From an uncultured Aquimarina sp. (GTDB taxonomy: Bacteria; Bacteroidota; Bacteroidia; Flavobacteriales; Flavobacteriaceae), in contig NZ_CANLMP010000012.1 of NCBI RefSeq assembly GCF_947492405.1, positions 1-64,000 of the forward strand: a stretch of 64,000 nt of DNA, written 5' to 3'. Positions 1-6,169 of the stretch are shown here, in pieces; the first letter of the stretch is position 1; each line of letters begins with the position of its first letter. Both the position numbers and the translations under genes were made by a program. Under the pieces are notes generated by a model. That model did no database searches, was not told the DNA's origin, and saw nothing but the letters and a program-made list of their open reading frames with translations.

Positions 1-15
1 TTCTCAAAGCGGGTG

Positions 16-46
16 CAAATATACAACCACTTTTTAATCCCACCAA
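16..46 (-). promoter_or_regulatory. Leftward promoter P1 (flavobacterial housekeeping type)
   Basis: Read on the minus strand this is TTG (46-44), 20 bases, then TATATTTG (23-16), a perfect match to the Bacteroidota -33/-7 consensus. It is followed by CACCCGC. It fires towards base 1, so its gene lies outside the window. A second near-identical promoter lies 171 bp upstream, which is typical of rRNA, tRNA or other highly expressed genes. Confidence 0.75.
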
Positions 47-186
47 AACTTTTTGAAAAAAAATAAAAGTTTTTTTTAAACCTGAATTAAATCTAACAAA
101 ACCCCTTAAGAACCCGTGAAATCTAAATCAACAAACAAAATCAATCTCAATGAACTAAACAAAAAAAATACCCCGTTTTGCGGGTG

Positions 187-216
187 CAAACATACAACCC
201 TTTTTCTTTTCAACAA
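187..216 (-). promoter_or_regulatory. Leftward promoter P2, tandem copy of P1
   Basis: Minus strand: TTG (216-214), 19 bases, TATGTTTG (194-187), again followed by CACCCGC. The box and its flank GGTTGTAtxTTTGCACCCGC are shared with the promoter at 16-46. The rest of 1-337 is AT-rich DNA downstream of the sensor kinase, and I see no gene in it. Confidence 0.7.
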
Positions 217-337
217 TACTTTTTTTAAAGAAATTTTTAATCTTTTTATAACAGCCTAGAAATAGCAAACTTACACAGTAAAAAAAATACAAATAACTAA
301 AAAAGATGATTAAACATTTAGAAATTGAAATGTCATT

Positions 338-2281
338 TTACTTAATCACTTTTATTTCTATATCTAGAATGGTACCTCTATTTACAACAGAATCAACCAT
401 GATTTTTCCATCCAGCTTTTTTAACCTGTTTCTAATACTTCGCAATCCTATCCCTTCTTTATTCGGATCAGGCACAAACCCTACACCATTATCTTCATAC
501 ATTATATGGATATTATCTTTTAATAAATCTATTTGAACCGTAATCGCTGTAGCTTTTGCATGTTTAAATGTATTGGTAAGTAATTCTTGAATAATTCTGA
601 AAACTTCAACAGATAATTTTTCATCTATAACATCAATCTCCTTTTTAGGAAACGCGCTAAATGTCATCCTTAAATTATTTGCTTTCACTAGATCGTTTAG
701 ATACTCCTCCAAAACTTCGGTAAATCTATTACCATAAAAATTATCAGGGATAAGATTATGAGAAATCTTTCTAACCAGACGATAAGTTTCGTCAATCTGT
801 TTTTTTATTAGACTGAATTCTTGATTTTGTTTCTTTACAGAACCCAATTTCAAGTTTATTGCTGCAAGATTACCTCCGATACTATCATGCAAATCCTGTG
901 CTATACGTTTTCTTTCTGTATTCTGAACATCCAAAGAAGTTTTCACCAACTTTAACTCTTGTCCTTTTATAATAGACTTTATTCGTTCTTCATTAATCTC
1001 TTCTTGTTGTTTATTAAGCTTGTTTTTTGCTACTAATTTCTGTCTATACACTATTAAAAGAATACAACTAGATAAAGTTACAAAGAGGAATCCATAAAAG
1101 AGTAATCTCGTATGTTTTCTTTCTGAGAATAAAAGATTATCCTTAATTTCTTGATTCTTTCTTAATAATTCGATTTTCTTCTCTCGATCAAGAATATCGT
1201 ATTTGATCAACAACTCTGCAATCTCTTTATCTTTTTGAATCTTAAGTAATGAATCTTTTAATTTATATTTATAAGTAGTGAACTCATCTGCTTCTTTATA
1301 TCTATCCTGTATTTTTAAAGAGCTGCTTAGATTCTTCAAAATTTCAATTTCAATATCAATAAATCCTTTTGATTTCACTTTTTCTAATAAATCATTATAA
1401 ATGCTAACAGCTCTTTGATAATCCTTTTTATGATGATACGCTTTTGCCATTGTATTCCTGGAAAGAAGTACAAATTTTAAATCTTTATCCTCAAACATTT
1501 CCTGAACTAGCTCCCCATAAAAAATCGCTTCATCAAATTTTTCCATTTTTAAATAACAAGCGCTAATACTTTCTAAGCAATATCCTCGTGCTTTATAACC
1601 TTCAGGAGCTTCACAAGCTTTTTTTAGATAATAAAGAGCATTCTTAAACTCTCCTTTTCTCGTATATATCTGACCCAAATTATTATAAGAAAAATAAACA
1701 GTGTTATTATTTTCATCAATCTCTATACTCTTCTTATAAAAGGGTATTGCTTTATCGTATTCTTTTTGGTCGAGATAATAATCAGCTAACCCTCTAATAT
1801 GATGAACGGACATTTCCTTGGTTACCAGTTGTTTTTCAAACAAATCCAAGCCTCTTAAATGATATTCACCTCTAATCTTAACCAAACCTTTAAAACCATA
1901 TCCTACCGCTAGCATATTATACGCTTTACTAAGCCATTCATAAGACAAAGAGTCGGTTTTACCTATAGACAATTCATATATTTGATTACCGTAATAAATT
2001 GTAGAATCAGCTACTTCTTTTTCCATATAATACCTACCTAGATAATCTAAGCCCCAAATACGCGCTTTTTCATTATTTAAAAGAGGAGACACTAATGGGA
2101 AAAACTCTTCGGGGTTTAAGCTATTCATGTTTTTGAGTTTTTGTTCTAATCCTTCGAGAACATAATTAGCTTCTTGACAAAAAGAGAATAGGCAGTTAAA
2201 TAACACTATAAAAAAAGACACAACCTTCACTAGATTGTTGTACGGTTTTCGGTTATTTTGTTTATAAACGATCAGTTTCAT
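338..2281 (-). CDS. TPR-containing sensor histidine kinase (HisKA_3/NarX-LuxR type)
   Basis: Membrane sensor kinase that should phosphorylate a NarL/LuxR-type response regulator. An N-terminal hydrophobic segment (about 20-36) acts as signal peptide. Tetratricopeptide repeats fill about 60-370 and would sit in the periplasm. One membrane helix lies near 395-418, followed by a coiled coil. The HisKA_3 dimerisation domain contains the phospho-acceptor motif RIAQDLHDSIGG near 465, and a C-terminal HATPase has the N box ELLTNTFKHA and G boxes DNGVGF and GIGLRSIRNR. The start is ATG at 2281. No response regulator is adjacent, so it is an orphan here. It is paralogous in architecture to the kinase at 27067. 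Signal unknown. Confidence 0.9.
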   Translation of the reverse strand: MKLIVYKQNNRKPYNNLVKVVSFFIVLFNCLFSFCQEANYVLEGLEQKLKNMNSLNPEEFFPLVSPLLNNEKARIWGLDYLGRYYMEKEVADSTIYYGNQIYELSIGKTDSLSYEWLSKAYNMLAVGYGFKGLVKIRGEYHLRGLDLFEKQLVTKEMSVHHIRGLADYYLDQKEYDKAIPFYKKSIEIDENNNTVYFSYNNLGQIYTRKGEFKNALYYLKKACEAPEGYKARGYCLESISACYLKMEKFDEAIFYGELVQEMFEDKDLKFVLLSRNTMAKAYHHKKDYQRAVSIYNDLLEKVKSKGFIDIEIEILKNLSSSLKIQDRYKEADEFTTYKYKLKDSLLKIQKDKEIAELLIKYDILDREKKIELLRKNQEIKDNLLFSERKHTRLLFYGFLFVTLSSCILLIVYRQKLVAKNKLNKQQEEINEERIKSIIKGQELKLVKTSLDVQNTERKRIAQDLHDSIGGNLAAINLKLGSVKKQNQEFSLIKKQIDETYRLVRKISHNLIPDNFYGNRFTEVLEEYLNDLVKANNLRMTFSAFPKKEIDVIDEKLSVEVFRIIQELLTNTFKHAKATAITVQIDLLKDNIHIMYEDNGVGFVPDPNKEGIGLRSIRNRLKKLDGKIMVDSVVNRGTILDIEIKVIK

Positions 2282-2484
2282 TAAGAATCAAAGGTAATAG
2301 CTGCTCCCTTATCTAACAAATGAAAACATAAATACAACACATCTAACGACACTTAATCTCTTCCTTAAAAGCAATATATCGCAAAAACGAGCTCTCAACC
2401 ATTGGATAAATTCCCTCTCTAATTAACATCATCATACATTCGGTACACTTTCAAATTTTATTTATTTTAAATATTCCGTAATTA

Positions 2485-2515
2485 TTGTGAGGGTTTTATT
2501 ATCGTATTATCTTTG
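2485..2515 (+). promoter_or_regulatory. thrS promoter
   Basis: TTG at 2485-2487, 20 bases, TATCTTTG at 2508-2515, matching the flavobacterial -33/-7 consensus. Transcription should start near 2520, giving a leader of about 16 nt before the thrS ATG, too short for a T-box or a long attenuator. Confidence 0.75.
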
Positions 2516-2536
2516 CGACTTTAATTTAGAAAAACA

Positions 2537-4480
2537 ATGATCAAAATTAAGTTGCCGGACGGTTCGGTTAGAGAATACAATAGTAGTGTAACTGCTATGG
2601 ATGTTGCAAAAGATATAAGCGAAGGATTTGCTAGAAATGTGATTTCGGCAAAATTCAATGATACTATCATAGAAACATCAACAGAATTAACAACCGATGG
2701 AGATTTAGTTTTGTTCACCTGGAGAGACGATAACGGAAAAAAGGCTTTTTGGCATTCTTCAGCACATATTCTTGCTCAAGCGCTTGAGGAATTATATCCT
2801 GGAGTTAAGCTATGGGTAGGTCCTGCTATTGAAAAAGGGTTTTATTATGATGTAGATTTAGGAGATAAGGTTATTTCTGAAAAAGATTTTAAGGCCATAG
2901 AAGATAAAATGCTGGAAATTGCTCGAGGTAAACATGATTTTACAATGAGGTCAGTAAGCAAATCTGAAGCTTTATCCTATTATCAAGGCAAAAACGAATA
3001 CAAAGTAGAGTTGGTTGAAGGACTTGAAGACGGCACTATTTCCTTTTGTGACCACGATACTTTCACTGATTTATGTAGAGGTGGACATATCCCAAATACC
3101 GGTATTGTAAAAGCTGCTAAAATAATGAGCGTAGCGGGTGCGTACCATAAAGGAGATGAAAACAATAAACAACTTACAAGAGTTTATGGGATCACTTTTC
3201 CAAAACAAAAAGAACTTAAAGAATATCTTCTATTATTAGAAGAAGCAAAAAAGCGAGACCATAGAAAACTAGGAAAAGAACTAGGGTTCTTTACTTTTTC
3301 TCAAAAAGTAGGTCAAGGACTACCTCTATGGTTACCAAAAGGTGCAGCTTTACGTGAACGATTAGAACAATTCCTCAAAAAAGCTCAGAAAAAAGCAGGT
3401 TATGAAATGGTGGTAACGCCTCATATTGGACAAAAGGAGTTATATGTAACATCCGGTCATTATGCTAAATATGGAGAAGATAGTTTTCAACCAATAAACA
3501 CTCCCGCAGAAGGAGAGGAATTCTTGCTAAAACCTATGAACTGCCCACACCACTGTGAGATATACAAAAGTGGTCCATGGTCATACAGAGATTTACCAAT
3601 ACGGTACGCTGAATTTGGAACCGTATATAGATATGAGCAAAGTGGAGAACTTCATGGGCTTACAAGAGTACGTGGATTCACCCAAGATGATGCACATATC
3701 TTTTGTACTCCAGACCAATTAGACGAAGAGTTCAAAAAAGTAATAGACCTTGTTTTATATGTTTTTGGTTCTTTAGGATTTGAAAACTTTACAGCGCAGG
3801 TATCCGTAAGAGATCTTGATAATCCTGAGAAATACATTGGTGATGTTGTAAATTGGGAAAAAGCCGAAAATGCAATTATAAACGCGGCAAAAGATAAAGG
3901 TCTTGATTATGTAATTGAAACAGGTGAAGCTGCTTTTTATGGACCAAAATTAGACTTTATGGTTAAAGATGCTTTAGGTAGAAGCTGGCAACTAGGAACA
4001 ATACAAGTAGATTATAACTTACCTGAGCGTTTTGAACTTGAATATAAAGGAAGTGATAATGAGATGCATAGACCAATAATGATCCATAGGGCACCTTTTG
4101 GTAGTATGGAGAGATTTATTGCTATATTATTAGAACATACCGCTGGTAACTTCCCTCTTTGGTTAATGCCGGAACAAGTTATTGTCCTATCAATCAGTGA
4201 GAAATATGAAAAATACGCTGAAAAAGTTTTAAATTTGTTAGAAAATAACGAAATTCGCGCCCTTGCGGACCATAGAAATGAAACTATGGGTAAGAAAATT
4301 AGAGAAGCAGAAATGAAAAAAATTCCTTACATTGTTATTGTAGGGGAGCAAGAGCAAAATGATAATACTATTTCGGTACGAAAACATGGTGGCGAAGATA
4401 TTGGAGCCATTAGTATTGAAAGGTTCTCAGAAATAATTACAGAAGAAATCAATAGAACGTTAAAACCGTTTAACGGATAA
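2537..4480 (+). CDS. thrS: Threonine--tRNA ligase
   Basis: Class II aminoacyl-tRNA synthetase that charges tRNA-Thr and edits mischarged Ser-tRNA. The N-terminal TGS domain (about 1-60) is followed by the editing domain with the HSSAHILAQALEELYP and C..GGH zinc-type motifs. The catalytic core has the zinc-binding Cys in MNCPHHCEIY, motif 2 around YRYEQSGELHGLTRVRGFTQDDAH, and motif 3 near HRAPFGSMERF. A C-terminal anticodon-binding domain ends the protein. At 647 residues it is full length. It heads the conserved cluster thrS-infC-rpmI-rplT. ATG at 2537 fits the promoter just upstream. Confidence 0.98.
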   Translation: MIKIKLPDGSVREYNSSVTAMDVAKDISEGFARNVISAKFNDTIIETSTELTTDGDLVLFTWRDDNGKKAFWHSSAHILAQALEELYPGVKLWVGPAIEKGFYYDVDLGDKVISEKDFKAIEDKMLEIARGKHDFTMRSVSKSEALSYYQGKNEYKVELVEGLEDGTISFCDHDTFTDLCRGGHIPNTGIVKAAKIMSVAGAYHKGDENNKQLTRVYGITFPKQKELKEYLLLLEEAKKRDHRKLGKELGFFTFSQKVGQGLPLWLPKGAALRERLEQFLKKAQKKAGYEMVVTPHIGQKELYVTSGHYAKYGEDSFQPINTPAEGEEFLLKPMNCPHHCEIYKSGPWSYRDLPIRYAEFGTVYRYEQSGELHGLTRVRGFTQDDAHIFCTPDQLDEEFKKVIDLVLYVFGSLGFENFTAQVSVRDLDNPEKYIGDVVNWEKAENAIINAAKDKGLDYVIETGEAAFYGPKLDFMVKDALGRSWQLGTIQVDYNLPERFELEYKGSDNEMHRPIMIHRAPFGSMERFIAILLEHTAGNFPLWLMPEQVIVLSISEKYEKYAEKVLNLLENNEIRALADHRNETMGKKIREAEMKKIPYIVIVGEQEQNDNTISVRKHGGEDIGAISIERFSEIITEEINRTLKPFNG

Positions 4481-4514
4481 TAAAATAATTAAGTTTAATT
4501 TAAATTTTTAAGTC

Positions 4515-5072
4515 ATAGCAATAAGAAGAAGAAGGTCTCAGAAACCACTAAGAGTAATTAAAGAAGATGCTCACAGAATCAATCATAAAATAAGGGTTGA
4601 CGAAGTACGTCTTGTAGGCGACAACGTAGAAGTTGGTGTATATCCAACTAAAAAAGCACTAGCACTTGCTGAAGAGCAAGAATTAGATCTTGTAGAAATT
4701 TCTCCGAAAGCGGTACCTCCTGTTTGTAAAATAATGGACTATAAAAAGTTCCTATATGAGCAGAAAAAAAGGGACAAGGCTCTTAAAACCAAAGCCACCA
4801 AAGTCACTATTAAGGAGATTAGATTTGGACCAAATACTGATGAACATGATTACGAGTTTAAGAAAAAACACGCGATTAAGTTTTTAAGCGAAGGTGCTAA
4901 ATTAAAAGCTTATGTTTTCTTTAAAGGTCGTTCTATCATATACAAGGATCAGGGACAAATACTACTATTAAGGCTTGCTCAAGAATTAGAAGAGTATGGT
5001 AAAGTAGAACAAATGCCTAAATTAGAAGGTAAGCGAATGATCATGTTTATTGCTCCTAAGAAAACAAAATAA
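4515..5072 (+). CDS. infC: Translation initiation factor IF-3, non-AUG (AUA) start
   Basis: IF-3 binds the 30S subunit and discriminates against non-AUG start codons and wrong initiator tRNA. The ORF opened by the first ATG (4734) encodes only 112 residues and would lack the N-terminal domain. The same frame extends upstream through the family's conserved N-terminal residues (IRRR..., then RVIKEDAHRINHKIRVDEVRLVG) to an in-frame TAA at 4509-4511. Between that stop and the first conserved residues the only codons are GTC, ATA, GCA, ATA, so the start is almost certainly ATA at 4515, giving about 185 residues, the normal length. Use of a poor start codon fits the known autoregulation of infC in E. 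coli (AUU). 34 bp downstream of thrS. Confidence 0.93.
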   Translation: MAIRRRRSQKPLRVIKEDAHRINHKIRVDEVRLVGDNVEVGVYPTKKALALAEEQELDLVEISPKAVPPVCKIMDYKKFLYEQKKRDKALKTKATKVTIKEIRFGPNTDEHDYEFKKKHAIKFLSEGAKLKAYVFFKGRSIIYKDQGQILLLRLAQELEEYGKVEQMPKLEGKRMIMFIAPKKTK

Positions 5073-5080
5073 TAAAAACA

Positions 5081-5110
5081 AAAACCTCTTAGTATTAACT
5101 AAGGAGTTTT
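5081..5110 (+). terminator. Intercistronic hairpin between infC and rpmI
   Basis: Thirteen-position stem (5081-5093 with 5098-5110, loop ATTA) with one C-A mismatch and one G-U pair, ending in UUUU. It could be a weak terminator, a processing site, or part of a ribosomal-protein leader. L20 autoregulation acts in this position in other bacteria, but I cannot show it here. Confidence 0.45.
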
Positions 5111-5149
5111 AAAGATAATAAGTGAGATTATTATAAAAACAAGGATACA

Positions 5150-5347
5150 ATGCCTAAAATGAAGACAAAATCCAGTGCTAAAAAGCGTTTCAAGCTTACC
5201 GGTACTGGTAAAATCAAAAGAAAGCACGCTTTTAAGAGTCATATTTTGACAAAAAAATCTAAAAAGCGTAAGCTAGCTTTAACGCACTCTACGTTAGTGC
5301 ATAAAAGCGATGAAAATAGTATTAAAGAACAATTACGTTTAAAGTAA
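5150..5347 (+). CDS. rpmI: 50S ribosomal protein bL35
   Basis: Small basic ribosomal protein of the large subunit (65 residues, the usual size). It starts MPKMKTKSSAKKRFKLTGTG, the family signature, and continues with a lysine/arginine-rich tail including KRKLALTHSTLVHKSD. It lies between infC and rplT in the conserved order. Translation could be controlled together with rplT by L20, as known in E. coli and Bacillus. Confidence 0.97.
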   Translation: MPKMKTKSSAKKRFKLTGTGKIKRKHAFKSHILTKKSKKRKLALTHSTLVHKSDENSIKEQLRLK

Positions 5348-5410
5348 TCGTTTTTTAATCAGGTTAGAATTATTATAAACCCAGGAGTTGGGCCATTTAA
5401 AAGAATTCAT

Positions 5411-5437
5411 AATTTAGAATTTATAATTCATAATTGA
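5411..5437. repeat. Short AT-rich interspersed repeat in the rpmI-rplT gap
   Basis: The spacer holds two copies of ATTCATAATT (5405-5414 and 5427-5436 approximately) around GAATTTATA, giving a partly palindromic block. Such AATTCATAATT blocks are frequent filler in flavobacterial intergenic DNA. No function can be read from it. Confidence 0.4.
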
Positions 5438-5468
5438 TGGATCGCCTACTACTAAAAAATTTAAAATT

Positions 5469-5813
5469 ATGCCAAGATCAGTAAATTCTGTTGCGAAAAG
5501 AGCTAGAAGAAAAAGAGTTCTTAAGCAAGCAAAAGGTTACTTCGGACGTCGTAAAAACGTTTGGACAGTAGCAAAAAATGCAGTTGATAAAGCAATGTCA
5601 TATGCTTATAGAGACCGCAGAAACAAAAAAAGAACTTTCCGTGCTTTATGGATCACTCGTATTAATGCAGGTGCACGTATACACGGTATGTCTTATTCTC
5701 AATTTATGGGAAAAGTAAAAGCTAATAATATCGAATTAAACCGTAAGGTTCTTGCAGATTTAGCTATGAACAACCCAGAAGCTTTTAAAGCTATTGTAGA
5801 AAAAGTAAAGTAA
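5469..5813 (+). CDS. rplT: 50S ribosomal protein bL20
   Basis: Ribosomal protein that binds 23S rRNA early in large-subunit assembly and represses its own operon in several bacteria. The 114 residues begin MPRSVNSVAKRARRKRVLKQ with the typical basic helix and GYFGRRKNVWTVAKNAVDKA, followed by the globular C-terminal half (LWITRINAGAR, GMSYSQFM). Last gene of the cluster. A strong terminator follows at 5845. Confidence 0.97.
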   Translation: MPRSVNSVAKRARRKRVLKQAKGYFGRRKNVWTVAKNAVDKAMSYAYRDRRNKKRTFRALWITRINAGARIHGMSYSQFMGKVKANNIELNRKVLADLAMNNPEAFKAIVEKVK

Positions 5814-5844
5814 TTTTTTAATAATATATTTTCTCACTTATAGT

Positions 5845-5875
5845 AAAAACCTCGCCTTCAAAAGCGAGGTTTTTT
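5845..5875 (+). terminator. Rho-independent terminator after rplT
   Basis: Perfect 11-bp stem AAAAACCTCGC (5845-5855) / GCGAGGTTTTT (5864-5874), 8-nt loop, T-run. It ends the thrS-infC-rpmI-rplT unit. Confidence 0.9.
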
Positions 5876-5882
5876 ATTGCAC

Positions 5883-5917
5883 TTAAACGATGAAAAATGT
5901 TTTTAAACGATGAAAAT
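5883..5917 (+). promoter_or_regulatory. Tandem direct repeat, LytTR-like operator
   Basis: TTAAACGATGAAAA occurs at 5883-5896 and again at 5903-5916, a period of 20 bp (two helical turns), with a partial reverse match TTTTTATCGA at 5921. Tandem half-sites with about 20-21 bp period are the layout bound by LytTR response regulators. The pair sits about 55-90 bp upstream of the start predicted from the -7 box at 5962, the usual activator position. The regulator itself is not in the window. Confidence 0.45.
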
Positions 5918-5961
5918 TGCTTTTTATCGAGCTAAAATAAAATTAGTCGTCATTTTTTTAC

Positions 5962-5969
5962 TATTTTTG
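5962..5969 (+). promoter_or_regulatory. -7 box for the hybrid histidine kinase transcript
   Basis: TATTTTTG matches TAnnTTTG. No TTG is present about 20 bases upstream, which suits a promoter that needs an activator bound at the repeats at 5883-5917. The predicted start is near 5974, leaving a leader of about 195 nt before the ATG at 6170. Confidence 0.45.
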
Positions 5970-5973
5970 GCCA

Positions 5974-6059
5974 AGCTGAGTTAGATATAAACAAGAACTC
6001 AAATTTTATTCTTGGTTTTTTATAAACCATATTCTGTTAGGTTTATTTCAGCTCCGTTT
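5974..6059 (+). ncRNA. Structured 5' leader, possible three-way junction RNA
   Basis: Three inverted repeats nest as a junction. The outer stem is AGCTGA (5974-5979) with TCAGCT (6048-6053). Arm 1 is CAAGAA (5992-5997) with TTCTTG (6009-6014). Arm 2 is ATAAACC (6022-6028) with GGTTTAT (6040-6046). The outer stem is followed by CCGTTTTT and then a second T-run at 6069-6076. The first stem base coincides with the predicted transcription start. It could be an attenuator-like leader of the kinase gene or an independent small RNA. It matches no riboswitch that I know. Confidence 0.4.
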
Positions 6060-6169
6060 TTATTACTGTTTTTTTTGGGGGAAAACATAAAAGTTAATCT
6101 ATTACAATTAGCTCTAATTTTGATATTAGATACCTATTAAATAGATGTAACTAACAAAAAGAAAGCCCC

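Noticed and set aside
306..536. 76-codon plus-strand ORF
   Set aside because: Lies antisense over the HATPase end of the sensor kinase gene and shows no family features.
4734..5072. Truncated infC starting at the internal ATG
   Set aside because: Would remove the conserved N-terminal domain; the frame is open and conserved up to the ATA at 4515.
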